Of a DNA stretch of 64,000 nt, positions 40,822 through 51,455 are shown piece after piece. Origin of the DNA: Lentzea cavernae (lineage in GTDB: Bacteria; Actinomycetota; Actinomycetes; Mycobacteriales; Pseudonocardiaceae). The stretch covers positions 1 through 64,000 of the forward strand of contig NZ_BNAR01000011.1 in NCBI RefSeq assembly GCF_014653695.1, given 5' to 3'. Each line of letters begins with the position of its first letter. Position 1 is the first letter of the stretch. The translations under genes and the position numbers were made by a program. The notes beneath the pieces are model-generated. The model was not told the DNA's origin. It did no database searches and was given only the letters and a program-made list of their open reading frames with translations.

Positions 40822-41751
40822 ATGAAGATCCTCATCGCGCTGGCGGCCGCCCTGATGGTGACCGGAACCACAGCAGCGCAAGCAGCCCCTGCGGCATTGG
40901 CGGCACCGAACATCAGCGTCGCGAACGTGCAAGCGCACCTCAACCAGTTCCAGTCGATCGCGAACGCCAACGGCGGCAACCGCGCTCACGGACGACCGGG
41001 GTACCTGGCCTCGATCAACTGGGTCAAGGGCAAGCTCGACGCGGCCGGCTACACCACGCGTGTCCAGTCGTTCACCTCCAACGGCGCCACGGGCTACAAC
41101 CTGATCGCGGACTACCCCGGAGGCGACGCGAACAACGTCGTCATGCTGGGCGGCCACCTCGACAGCGTCAGCGCGGGCCCCGGCATCAACGACAACGGCA
41201 CCGGTTCCGCGTCGATCCTGGAGGTCGCCCTCCAGGTGAAGGCCACCGGTTTCCAGCCGACCAAGCACCTGCGGTTCGGCTGGTGGGGCGCGGAGGAGCT
41301 CGGCCTCGTCGGGTCGACCTACTACGTGAACTCCCTGTCGTCGACGGAGAAGTCGAGGATCAAGGCGTACCTGAACTTCGACATGACCGGTTCGCCCAAC
41401 CCCGGTTACTTCGTCTACAGCTCCTCCGGCCAGCCCACCGGTTCGGCGGCGCTGACCCAGCGGCTGCAGGCGGGCTTCACCGCACTGGGCGTCTCGACCG
41501 AGCTGACCAACGTCGGCGGCCGTTCCGACCACGCGGCGTTCGCCCGCGCGGGCATCCCGACCGGCGGCACGTTCACCGGCGCCGAGGGCACCAAGACCTC
41601 GGCCCAGGCGTCGAAGTGGGGTGGCACGGCCGGCCAGGCGTTCGACCGCTGCTACCACCGCTCCTGCGACACCACGTCGAACGTCAACGCGACGGCGCTC
41701 GACCGCAACGCGGACGTGATCGCCTCCACGTTGTGGGCGACCGCGGCCTGA
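40822..41751 (+). CDS. Secreted M28 aminopeptidase
   Basis: The 309-residue protein has a Sec signal (KILIALAAALMVTGTTAAQA) and the M28 catalytic domain of the Streptomyces griseus aminopeptidase type. Zinc ligands and base appear in order: MLGGHLDSV (His, Asp), GINDNGTG (bridging Asp), FGWWGAEELGLVGS (general base and zinc Glu), NFDMTGS (Asp) and VGGRSDHAAFARAG (His). It releases N-terminal amino acids from peptides outside the cell, complementing the M14 carboxypeptidase. Its stop directly abuts the convergent TetR stop. Confidence 0.94.
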   Translation: MKILIALAAALMVTGTTAAQAAPAALAAPNISVANVQAHLNQFQSIANANGGNRAHGRPGYLASINWVKGKLDAAGYTTRVQSFTSNGATGYNLIADYPGGDANNVVMLGGHLDSVSAGPGINDNGTGSASILEVALQVKATGFQPTKHLRFGWWGAEELGLVGSTYYVNSLSSTEKSRIKAYLNFDMTGSPNPGYFVYSSSGQPTGSAALTQRLQAGFTALGVSTELTNVGGRSDHAAFARAGIPTGGTFTGAEGTKTSAQASKWGGTAGQAFDRCYHRSCDTTSNVNATALDRNADVIASTLWATAA

Positions 41752-42288
41752 TCACTTCGCCGTGAGCACCTGCACGGCCTCGTCGAGCACCGGTTCGACG
41801 AGGCCGGGCAGCGTCACCCACATCTGCGCCTGGCCCAGGTAGAGGCTGAACGCGATCAACGCGCGCTTCCTCGCCTGGGCCTCGCCGAACCCCAGCTGCA
41901 CGAACAGCTCGGCCAGGTAGGTCAGGCGCTTCTCCGTGACGCGCCGCAGGACCGGCGCGACCACGTCGTTGGTGGCCCCCGCCTGCAGCGCCATCTCCAC
42001 CGACCCCTTGCGCGTGCGGTCGAGCACCACGGCGAAGAGCGTCTTCAGCTTGTCCTGCGGAGTCCGTTCGGACTCGACGACCTCGATGACCTTCTCGGTG
42101 TGCTCCCGCTCCCACCGCTCCGCCGTCGCCTTCAGCAACGCCTCCCGGTTCGGGAAGTGGTGGTACACACTGCCTTTCGTGGCACCGGCTCTCGCCGCCA
42201 GCGGTTCGATCGCAACGGCTTGAAGCCCGCCTTCGGCCAGCGCTCTCAGCGCCATCTCAGTCCAGTCGTCACGATTCCGCCGCACCAC
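41752..42288 (-). CDS. TetR-family regulator (autoregulated candidate)
   Basis: The 178-residue protein has the TetR helix-turn-helix (GLQAVAIEPLAARAGATKGSVYHHFPNREALL) and an all-helical ligand domain. The GTG at 42288 (VVRRNRDDW) is preferred over an ATG at 42321 because two matching palindromes (42294-42334) fill the space between, and an operator there implies an untranslated region. It is divergent from a gene for a 151-residue protein and very likely represses both. Confidence 0.88.
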   Translation of the reverse strand: MVRRNRDDWTEMALRALAEGGLQAVAIEPLAARAGATKGSVYHHFPNREALLKATAERWEREHTEKVIEVVESERTPQDKLKTLFAVVLDRTRKGSVEMALQAGATNDVVAPVLRRVTEKRLTYLAELFVQLGFGEAQARKRALIAFSLYLGQAQMWVTLPGLVEPVLDEAVQVLTAK

Positions 42289-42293
42289 GCTTC

Positions 42294-42334
42294 CATACGC
42301 TACCGTACGTTCCAGGAACATACGCCACCGTATG
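42294..42334. promoter_or_regulatory. Twin TetR operators CATACG-N4-CGTAYG
   Basis: Two 16-bp palindromes, CATACGCTACCGTACG (42294-42309) and CATACGCCACCGTATG (42319-42334), are spaced 25 bp centre to centre between the divergent tetR and 151-residue-protein genes. An outer inverted repeat, CTTCCATACG / CGTATGGAAG, encloses both. Such twin sites fit two TetR dimers bound on nearly the same face of the helix. Confidence 0.8.
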
Positions 42335-42347
42335 GAAGGGGATCCTC

Positions 42348-42803
42348 ATGATCAGGAACGTCCACACCCGCGACCTCGGCGTGCCCGCCGGCCCGTTCGT
42401 CGACCGCATCCAGGAGCTGTGGCCGCCCGCCTGGGGCAAGCAGGAGTTCGACCGCCCGCTGGGCGCCGGCGCGGACGGCGGCCACGGCCCGATCCGCTAC
42501 CGCTGCACGGAGTTCGTCCCCGGCGAGTCGATCACCTTCGAGTTCACCCGGCTGTCCGGGTCGCACACGCTCTCGGCTTCGGGGGACGTGATCCGGCACG
42601 AGCTGATCGGCGACTTCGGCTTCGCGGACCGCGTGCGGTGGGCGCTGGTCGTCCGGTGGCTGCACGACGCGTGCCTGGAGGACCTGTTCGACGGCTTCGA
42701 ACGCGCGGCGGGCCGGGAACCGAAGTTCCCGGCCCGCTGGTCGTGGTACGTGCGCCAGGTGCGGCGCCTGTTCACGCCGAAGCGTCAGCCACAACGTGCG
42801 TGA
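42348..42803 (+). CDS. Uncharacterised 151-residue protein, SRPBCC-like
   Basis: The protein (MIRNVHTRDLGVPAGPFVDRI) has alternating strands and a C-terminal helix: GHGPIRYRCTEFVPGESITFEFTR, ASGDVIRHELIGDFG, then LVVRWLHDACLEDLFDGFERAAG. The order suggests a START/SRPBCC ligand-binding barrel, but motif support is weak. It is controlled by the divergent TetR through twin operators, so it may act on a toxic hydrophobic compound that is also the TetR ligand. Its 3' end overlaps the convergent gene by 19 nt. Confidence 0.65.
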   Translation: MIRNVHTRDLGVPAGPFVDRIQELWPPAWGKQEFDRPLGAGADGGHGPIRYRCTEFVPGESITFEFTRLSGSHTLSASGDVIRHELIGDFGFADRVRWALVVRWLHDACLEDLFDGFERAAGREPKFPARWSWYVRQVRRLFTPKRQPQRA

Positions 42804-43756
42804 AGCGGCGTGTGCCTGTCCGTGCCGTAATGGGCGCCGTAGACGTCACCGTTGTCCGCCAGCACCATCCCGATCGTGAACCCAGGCAGCACCTCGACCT
42901 GTCCCGGCGCCCGCACCACACCGACGTGCTGCTCGATCCACGTCTTGCCGAGCACCTGCCCGGACGCGTTCGCGTCATTGACGTAGTCGAGTTCCGGCAG
43001 CGTTCGCACGACCTTGCCGTCCAAGCCCCACTCCACGGGCTTGCGGGCGCCCGACCCCTGCGAGGACGAGCCGAAGATCCTGCCGGCGGCGACGAACTCG
43101 GGACTGACCGAGTCGTGGCCGGGCAGCGCCTCGAGCGCGACTCGGTTGCCGGTGCGGTCCCAGGCGTGGCCCTGGACCGTGCCGCCGGGCGACGTCACCC
43201 TCGCGACCGCGGTGCCGTCGTCGGTGATGCCCACCGGGACGCGGGCGACGCCGTCGTTCGTGCCCGGCAGCACCCGCGGCCAGGTCGACCCGCCGGGCCA
43301 CACCACGAGCTGTCCCCGGTCACCGGAGGAACCGGACATCCCCAGCACGTCACCGGGGTTGTTGACGTGCTGGGCGCGGGACGCGGCCGATCCCGGCGCG
43401 TCCGCCAGAGCCTCGGGGACACCGTTCACCACCCGTCGGGCCGCCCCCTGCGCCTGGCCGACCAGCACTCCGGAGTTGTTGACGTCCTCGACCACACCCG
43501 AGGCGTAGAAGTCCGCCTGCGGCACCCCCTTGTGCCATGCGAACGTCACGACACCTTTGGGCCAGTGGTAACCCCGTCCGAGCACCCACTCGCCGTTGTC
43601 CGACCCGCCCAGTACGTCGTAAAAGCTGTAGAGCTGCGCCGGCACCGGCAGCTCCTCCACGACCCGTTCACACGCAGCGGCGGCGTGTGCGGCGGGCGAA
43701 CCCACCACACACGCCGCCAGGAACGCCGTGCTCAACACAAGTCCTCTGAACTTCAC
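42785..43756 (-). CDS. Secreted HAF-repeat-like protein
   Basis: This 323-residue protein starts at GTG 43756 with a Sec signal (FRGLVLSTAFLAACVVGSPAAHAAAACE). The mature part repeats a pattern of about 40-50 residues with Gly/Asn-rich turns: VLGGSDNGEWVLGRGYHW, VVEDVNNSGVLVGQAQG, HVNNPGDVLGMSGSSGD, GITDDGTAVARVTS, VNDANASGQVLGKTW, VLADNGDVYGAHYG. This is the ND/NNxGxVxG signature of HAF-type extracellular repeats, likely a beta-propeller. Two cysteines (mature N-terminus and last residues) may link the ends. Function unknown. Confidence 0.75.
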   Translation of the reverse strand: MKFRGLVLSTAFLAACVVGSPAAHAAAACERVVEELPVPAQLYSFYDVLGGSDNGEWVLGRGYHWPKGVVTFAWHKGVPQADFYASGVVEDVNNSGVLVGQAQGAARRVVNGVPEALADAPGSAASRAQHVNNPGDVLGMSGSSGDRGQLVVWPGGSTWPRVLPGTNDGVARVPVGITDDGTAVARVTSPGGTVQGHAWDRTGNRVALEALPGHDSVSPEFVAAGRIFGSSSQGSGARKPVEWGLDGKVVRTLPELDYVNDANASGQVLGKTWIEQHVGVVRAPGQVEVLPGFTIGMVLADNGDVYGAHYGTDRHTPLHARCG

Positions 43757-43809
43757 CGTTGCCCCCTCTCAGGCAACAGCGACGTTAGGGACGAGCGCTC
43801 ACATATCGA

Positions 43810-46914
<3,105 letters not shown>

Positions 46915-46924
46915 CTCCACTGCT

Positions 46925-47120
46925 CCTCGCGGTCAAAAGTGACACGCGAGGACGACACGCCGATGTGGCTCGGCGGGCCGCGGTACCACCCCGCTTGCTC
47001 GCCTGCCTGCGGCGAGCCTCTCGTTCTTCGGCTGTGACGGGCCGGTCCCGTCCGGTTCTACTGAGGTGCTCGCGCACCCGTTCTTCCGGAGGCTCCCCGG
47101 TGATGGCCGGATCGGTGCCT
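46925..47120 (-). promoter_or_regulatory. Translational T-box riboswitch of ileS
   Basis: On the minus strand, a short stem I presents GGCCATCACCGG with a central ATC (47104-47102) as likely isoleucine specifier. Downstream come a stem GCTCGCC-loop-GGCGAGC and the T-box TGGTACCGCGG (46988-46978) flanked by GCGGG/CCCGC, the antisequestrator bulge that pairs with the tRNA NCCA end. Finally CCTCGCG (46951-46945) can pair with CGCGAGG (46931-46925), hiding the ileS GAGGAG. Uncharged tRNA-Ile should free it. Actinobacterial ileS T-boxes are known to act on translation. Confidence 0.92.
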
Positions 47121-47152
47121 GTGAGTTACAGGGTACGGGCAGGCGCAAACCG

Positions 47153-47158
47153 TATGCT
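47153..47158 (+). promoter_or_regulatory. -10 element of leaderless DoxX transcript
   Basis: TATGCT at 47153-47158 ends 6 nt before the ATG at 47165, and no ribosome-binding site is present, so the DoxX gene is probably leaderless. No clear -35 was found. Confidence 0.45.
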
Positions 47159-47164
47159 GCCCGG

Positions 47165-47509
47165 ATGACGTTGACCATCGCGTTGTCGATCGTGCTGGCC
47201 GTGCTGTTCGTGGCGACGGGTGCGGGCAAGCTGTTCGGGGCGAAGGCGTCACTCGAGGCACGTGACCACTTCCGGATGAATCCGGCGCTGTGGCGCACCA
47301 TCGGCGCGTTGGAGTGGGCGGGTGCGGCGGGCCTGGTGGCCGGTCTGGTCACGTGGGAGGGGATCGCGCACGCGGCCACGGTCGGCCTCGGGCTGCTGAT
47401 GGTCGGCGCCACGGTCACGCGGCTGCGCTACGACTCGAAGCCGACGGGCGTGGTCCTGGACCTGGCACTGCTCGCGTTGCTGATCATGCTGCTGTTCCTG
47501 GACCGCTGA
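47165..47509 (+). CDS. DoxX-like membrane protein
   Basis: The 114-residue protein has four membrane helices: MTLTIALSIVLAVLFVATGAG, LWRTIGALEWAGAAGLVAGL, AATVGLGLLMVGATVTRL and LDLALLALLIMLLFL. The KLFGAKASLEARDHFRM loop after helix 1 is typical of DoxX/DoxX_2 proteins, some of which join oxidoreductase complexes of the envelope (as mycobacterial DoxX with SodA/SseA). It has its own promoter next to the ileS leader and points toward the TetR gene. Function not assigned. Confidence 0.85.
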   Translation: MTLTIALSIVLAVLFVATGAGKLFGAKASLEARDHFRMNPALWRTIGALEWAGAAGLVAGLVTWEGIAHAATVGLGLLMVGATVTRLRYDSKPTGVVLDLALLALLIMLLFLDR

Positions 47510-47530
47510 GGTTCCCGTTCCACGCGAGGG

Positions 47531-48127
47531 TCAGCTGTCGGCGCCCGGCCTCAGCCCGTTGATCAGCAACCGCACGAGGTGCCGCACGTCGTAGCGGACG
47601 CCCTTGCTCGCGTTCGCGCCGGCGCAGATGCTCCCGACGCCCCGCATCAGCTCGTTCGGGTCCTGGCCGGGAACGATCTCCCCGGCCGCCGCGGCCGCGT
47701 CCAGCAACCGCGTGCACACCGGCACCAGGTGTTCGAGGAAGTAGTCGTGCAGCGGGTCGTAGCAGGACTCGCCCGACTGCAGCACCGACGCGAGCCCCTG
47801 CTTGGTGACGACGAAGTCGACGAACTGGTCGATCCACCTCGTCAGCGCCCGGTGGGGACTGGGTTCGGCGGCGAGCAACGCGGGCCCGGCCTCGGACAGC
47901 GACTGCACCTGCGACCGGTAGACGGCCACGATCAGGTCCGCCCGCGTCGGGTAGTGGCGGTAGATGGTCGCCGTCCCCACCCCGGCGCGGGCGGCGATCT
48001 CGCGGATCGGCGCGTCGACCCCGGAGTCGACGAACACGGCGGCCGCGGCGTCGAGCACGCTCCCGGCGTTGCGCCGCGCGTCGGCCCGCCGCTGCGGTGG
48101 TGCCGCGGTGCCGGGGGCGTCGCTCAT
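47531..48127 (-). CDS. TetR-family regulator
   Basis: The 198-residue protein has a standard TetR DNA-binding domain (GVDAPIREIAARAGVGTATIYRHYPTRADLIVAV) and a C-terminal domain of the TetR_C_33/SbtR type (LMRGVGSICAGANASKGVRYDVRHLVRLLI), whose GVGSICAG segment is characteristic. The gene lies directly downstream of the alpha/beta hydrolase gene (9 nt gap) on the same strand, so both are probably controlled by the twin GGGAC palindromes ahead of the hydrolase. Confidence 0.9.
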   Translation of the reverse strand: MSDAPGTAAPPQRRADARRNAGSVLDAAAAVFVDSGVDAPIREIAARAGVGTATIYRHYPTRADLIVAVYRSQVQSLSEAGPALLAAEPSPHRALTRWIDQFVDFVVTKQGLASVLQSGESCYDPLHDYFLEHLVPVCTRLLDAAAAAGEIVPGQDPNELMRGVGSICAGANASKGVRYDVRHLVRLLINGLRPGADS

Positions 48128-48136
48128 GACCGCATC

Positions 48137-48868
48137 CTAACGACCGGCGCCCGCCCGGACCGGGGTCCGGCTCGCGACGTCGAGCAGCAGCCCGGCGAGC
48201 TCGGCGGGCATGGTGATCATGCAGTCGTGACCGGTCGGCAGCTCGCGCACGTCGGCGGGGTCGCCGTTCGGCTGCACGGCGGGGACCGGGCGGGGCTCGA
48301 CGCCGGGCGGCTTCACCGTGCAGTGGACGTGCGTGCGCGGGATCTGGCCCAGGGCCGGGTTGTCCATGGCCACCGGCTCCCGCAGGCACAGCGCGGACTG
48401 GTCGGAGACCATCGTGTTCAGCCACGCGATGTCGGCGGCGTCGGTGAGGCCGAACAACCCGAAGGGCGCGGGCGGCGCGGGCACCCGCCAGTCGTCGCCG
48501 ATCATGTTCCGGGACACGGGCAGGACGTCGAGGGCGCTCTCGCCGTCCGCCGGCACCATGGCGTCGAGGTAGACGAGCCGCGCGATCCGCTCCGGCACCT
48601 GGTTGGCCACGCCGGAGATCACCATGCCGGCGTAGCTGTGCCCGACCAGGACGACGTCGCTCAGGTCCTCGTCGACCAGCAGCCGCACGACGTCGGCGAC
48701 GTGCGTGCCGAGGCCGACGTCCGGGCCCAGCAGGTGGCGGGTCTCGCCGTAGCCGGTCAGCGTCGGGGCGAACACCCGGCTGCCGCTCGCCCCCAGCAAC
48801 GGCACCACCCGCGACCAGGCCTGACCGCTGTGCCATGCCCCGTGGACCAGTACGAACGTCGTCGGCAC
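48137..48868 (-). CDS. Alpha/beta-fold hydrolase (esterase of MES/salicylate-esterase type)
   Basis: The 243-residue enzyme starts at GTG 48868 behind GAGGAG: VPTTFVLVHGAWHSGQAW, with the oxyanion HGAWH typical of methyl-ester esterases and hydroxynitrile-lyase relatives. The nucleophile Ser is in VVLVGHSYAGMVISG; the catalytic His is in LPTGHDCMITMPAELAGLLL. Substrate unknown. It is transcribed from a region with twin operators, together with the TetR gene downstream, which suggests induction by its own substrate. Confidence 0.9.
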   Translation of the reverse strand: MPTTFVLVHGAWHSGQAWSRVVPLLGASGSRVFAPTLTGYGETRHLLGPDVGLGTHVADVVRLLVDEDLSDVVLVGHSYAGMVISGVANQVPERIARLVYLDAMVPADGESALDVLPVSRNMIGDDWRVPAPPAPFGLFGLTDAADIAWLNTMVSDQSALCLREPVAMDNPALGQIPRTHVHCTVKPPGVEPRPVPAVQPNGDPADVRELPTGHDCMITMPAELAGLLLDVASRTPVRAGAGR

Positions 48869-48888
48869 GATGTCTCCTCGAATTAAGC

Positions 48889-48925
48889 GGGACGATGTCC
48901 CACTTAATATATGGGACACCGTCCC
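48889..48925. promoter_or_regulatory. Twin TetR operators GGGAC-N3-GTCCC and promoter
   Basis: GGGACGATGTCCC (48889-48901) and GGGACACCGTCCC (48913-48925) are 24 bp apart centre to centre. Between them the minus strand reads TATATT, a good -10 for the hydrolase-TetR unit. Two dimers bound here would cover the promoter. The TetR encoded at 47531-48127 is the obvious binder. Confidence 0.8.
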
Positions 48926-49063
48926 GTTTACGCCAGAAACTCCTGCGCCGCGAGGGCGTCGTTTCGGAGTTCGAGGGCGGAAGTCGTGATTCCGCGTGCG
49001 GGACGCGACCCCCGAGAACATGGGCGGCTTCTTCACCCATGCCGGGAGGCGTTCATCCGCTGG

Positions 49064-49558
49064 TCAGCTCCCCTGAGGGGAACGGCTCTTGCGCACCAGC
49101 ACCGCATCAGGGGTGCACAGCGCGCACGGCGTGAACTGGAGCTGCCGTGCTTCCTGCACCGGGAGGCCCAGCGTGGGCCTCCCGGCGAGCCAGGAGCACG
49201 AGCTCAAGTGGTACCGGGGCCGCTCGTCCAGCACCCGGACCTCGTCCACCAGATCGGCCACGACGAGCATGTCCGCCGCGTCGGTGTCCTCTTCCGGTGG
49301 TTCCTCGTCAGCGGGCGGCGTGTCGGCTACCGCCGGCACAGCCACCCGTTGATCATCGGCTACAGCAAGTTGATCTACACTCTGCGCGTCGGCTGCGGGG
49401 TCCCCCGGCCGCCTCCGCCACCAGTCCCAGAGCAGGACCAGGGCGGCGAGCACGCTCGCTCCCACGGACGACCACGCCCAGATCGTGTCGGACGTGGTCA
49501 GCGCGGGAACGAGCAACCCGAGGGCAGCCAGCGCCAGAAGTAGAACTACGAAGAGCAC
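49064..49558 (-). CDS. Membrane protein with C-terminal Ada-like zinc motif
   Basis: The 164-residue protein has two N-terminal helices (LFVVLLLALAALGLLVPALT; IWAWSSVGASVLAALVLLWDWW), a basic stop-transfer (RRR), an acidic Pro/Asp linker, and a C-terminal module YHLSSCSWLAGRPTLGLPVQ / EARQLQFTPCALCTPD. The last part matches the pattern of the Ada/VKC zinc-binding element (H..C.........A...G..PC..C.PD), giving a likely Cys3-His site in the cytoplasm. It lies 15 nt after divIVA on the same strand, so it is likely co-transcribed with the polar-growth gene. Role unknown. Confidence 0.78.
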   Translation of the reverse strand: MLFVVLLLALAALGLLVPALTTSDTIWAWSSVGASVLAALVLLWDWWRRRPGDPAADAQSVDQLAVADDQRVAVPAVADTPPADEEPPEEDTDAADMLVVADLVDEVRVLDERPRYHLSSCSWLAGRPTLGLPVQEARQLQFTPCALCTPDAVLVRKSRSPQGS

Positions 49559-49573
49559 CTAGCGAACAGTAGT

Positions 49574-50389
49574 TCAGCCCGCTTCGGCACGTGCGCCGAA
49601 CGAGTAGCCCTGGGAACGACCCTCGGACGGAGCGGCCGGGCCGCGGTCCTGGAGGTCGCGCAGGGACGACTCGAGCATCGTCTTCAGTCGCGTGCGGTAC
49701 TCGCGCTCGAACGTCTGCAGCTTGTCGATCTGCTTCTCGAGCGTGTTCTTCTCCTGGGTGATGTTGCCCATCACCTCAGCGTGCTTGCGCTGCGCGTCGC
49801 GGTCCAGCGCGGTGGCCTTCTCACGGGCCTGCCGCTCCAGCGTCTCGGAACGCGTCCGCGCGTCGTTCAGCATGGTCTCGGCACGCGTGCGCGCCTCGTT
49901 GACCATCGTGTCGGCCTTGGCGCGAGCCTCGGACAACAGCTGCTCGGACTTGGTGCGGGCCTCGGACAGCATGCCGTCCGCCTCGGCCTTCGCCTCGCCG
50001 GTCAGCCGGTCCGCCATCTCCTGGGCGAGACCCAGGACCTTCGCGGCCTGCACGTGGTGGTCTCCGCCACCACCCGGGGACGTCTGCTCCATCACCGTGG
50101 GCGGCGGGACCGGCGCCAGGCGGCGCGGCTCCTCCACCGGCATACGGCTCGTCATGGGGCCGGAAGAAGCCTTCGCACGCGCGTCGTCGAGGTCTGCACG
50201 CGCGGTCTCGAGCTGCTGGTCGAGCTGCTCCACCTGCTGACGGAGGTCGTTGTTCTCCTCGATCAAGCGGGCCAGCTCGCCCTCAACCAGGTCGAGGAAC
50301 GCGTCCACCTCGTCCTCGTTGTAGCCCCGCTTGCCAATCGGCGGCTTGCTGAATGCAACATTGTGCACATCAGCGGGGGTCAACGGCAT
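49574..50389 (-). CDS. divIVA: DivIVA/Wag31 polar-growth scaffold
   Basis: The 271-residue coiled-coil protein starts MPLTPADVHNVAFSKPPIGKRGYNEDEVDAFLDLVE in two stretches, the membrane-curvature-binding DivIVA domain. A first short coil (ENNDLRQQVEQLDQQLETAR) and a Pro/Gly linker follow (TSPGGGGDHH), then a long coiled coil with EAR heptads (MLSEARTKSEQLLSEARAKA) and a QEKNTLEKQIDKLQTFEREY segment. In actinobacteria it recruits cell-wall synthesis to poles and is usually essential. Thr/Ser in the linker is where Wag31 is phosphorylated, though no site is certain here. Confidence 0.97.
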   Translation of the reverse strand: MPLTPADVHNVAFSKPPIGKRGYNEDEVDAFLDLVEGELARLIEENNDLRQQVEQLDQQLETARADLDDARAKASSGPMTSRMPVEEPRRLAPVPPPTVMEQTSPGGGGDHHVQAAKVLGLAQEMADRLTGEAKAEADGMLSEARTKSEQLLSEARAKADTMVNEARTRAETMLNDARTRSETLERQAREKATALDRDAQRKHAEVMGNITQEKNTLEKQIDKLQTFEREYRTRLKTMLESSLRDLQDRGPAAPSEGRSQGYSFGARAEAG

Positions 50390-50437
50390 CGGATCACCTC
50401 TCGCACTCCTGGGCTGCGGTCATCCCACGGTTCCCCG

Positions 50438-50722
50438 TCACCTGGGATCTGCGAATCGCATCAGAATGATAACGACCAGCCACAGCACAATAATCGATAG
50501 GTCCAGCCCGACGCCCCCGATCCGCATAGTCGGGATCACCCGACGCAGTGCACGAACCGGTGGGTCGGTGACCGTGTAGACGGTCTCAAGCGTCACGGCT
50601 ACGCCGCCCGCTGGGCGCCACTCCCTCGCGAACGTCCGCACCATCTCGACCACGACACGCGCGGTCAGGAACAGGGAGAACGCGAACAGGACGTAGAAGA
50701 TGACGAGACGGATGGGGTCCAC
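50438..50722 (-). CDS. YggT-family membrane protein
   Basis: The 94-residue protein has two membrane helices (LVIFYVLFAFSLFLTARVVV; GLDLSIIVLWLVVIILMRFA) around a loop TVTDPPVRALRRVIPTMRIGG, the YggT signature P(V/I)xxxRRxIP. GTG 50722 is the start. The gene is conserved between sepF and divIVA across actinobacteria, implying a part in division or envelope stress, but its biochemical role is not established. Confidence 0.93.
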   Translation of the reverse strand: MDPIRLVIFYVLFAFSLFLTARVVVEMVRTFAREWRPAGGVAVTLETVYTVTDPPVRALRRVIPTMRIGGVGLDLSIIVLWLVVIILMRFADPR

Positions 50723-50731
50723 GGGTCAACT

Positions 50732-51388
50732 CTAACCGTGGTTCCCGAACCCGCCCTCCGCCAGCTTCCTCCGGTCCTCCGCCGTGACGTCAACGTTCGG
50801 CGGTGAGAGAAGGAACACCCTGCTGGTGATCTTGTCCATGGACCCGCGCAGAGCGAACGCGAGTCCGGCCGAGAAGTCGACGAGACGCTTCGCGTCCGCG
50901 TCGTCCATGTCGGTCAAGTTCAAGATCACCGGGGTGCCGTCGCGGTAGTGCTCCCCGATCGTGCGCGCCTCGCTGTAGGTACGGGGGTGAAGCGTGGTGA
51001 TGCGCGCCATCGGGTTGCCTGCCGGTTCGGCAGCAACCGGGCGCAGCCTGCTCACGGGTTCGCGCTGCGGCTCGACGGCGAGTGCTCCGTGCACGGGTGC
51101 ATCGGCGCTCCAGCGTCGCGTGCTCGAGGGGCTGCCCCCGCGCCGCGACTCCGGCTCGTAGTCGTCCGGCTCGTCGATGTCGGCCCGGTACCCGGAGCCC
51201 TGGAGCTCCGACCGGCCCGGCGTGAACACGCGGCTGCGCCGCGGGTACGGGTCGTAGTCGTCGGCCTCGGCCGCGTACTCGGACCGGTAGTCGCCGTAGC
51301 GACCTCGGTCGTCGTCGTAGCCGGGGTCGTCTGCGTACTCGGCGGGGACCATCCCGAAGTAGGCCTTCAGCTTGTGCAAAGCGCTCAT
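50732..51388 (-). CDS. sepF: Cell division protein SepF
   Basis: SepF anchors FtsZ to the membrane; actinobacteria lack FtsA, so SepF is the main anchor. The 218-residue protein has the N-terminal amphipathic helix MSALHKLKAYFGMVP, a long acidic Tyr/Asp/Arg-rich linker (DDPGYDDDRGRYGDYRSEY), and the C-terminal core ARITTLHPRTYSEARTIGEH, VILNLTDMDDADAKRLVDFS, GSMDKITSRVFLLSP. ATG 51388 follows GAGGAGG at proper spacing, and in-frame codons further upstream would hide the amphipathic helix. Confidence 0.96.
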   Translation of the reverse strand: MSALHKLKAYFGMVPAEYADDPGYDDDRGRYGDYRSEYAAEADDYDPYPRRSRVFTPGRSELQGSGYRADIDEPDDYEPESRRGGSPSSTRRWSADAPVHGALAVEPQREPVSRLRPVAAEPAGNPMARITTLHPRTYSEARTIGEHYRDGTPVILNLTDMDDADAKRLVDFSAGLAFALRGSMDKITSRVFLLSPPNVDVTAEDRRKLAEGGFGNHG

Positions 51389-51455
51389 TCCAGCCCCTCC
51401 TCGGCGGTTCCCCACTCTTAGGGACGGTGCGGACGGTCCCGAGGTTCCCGACAAC

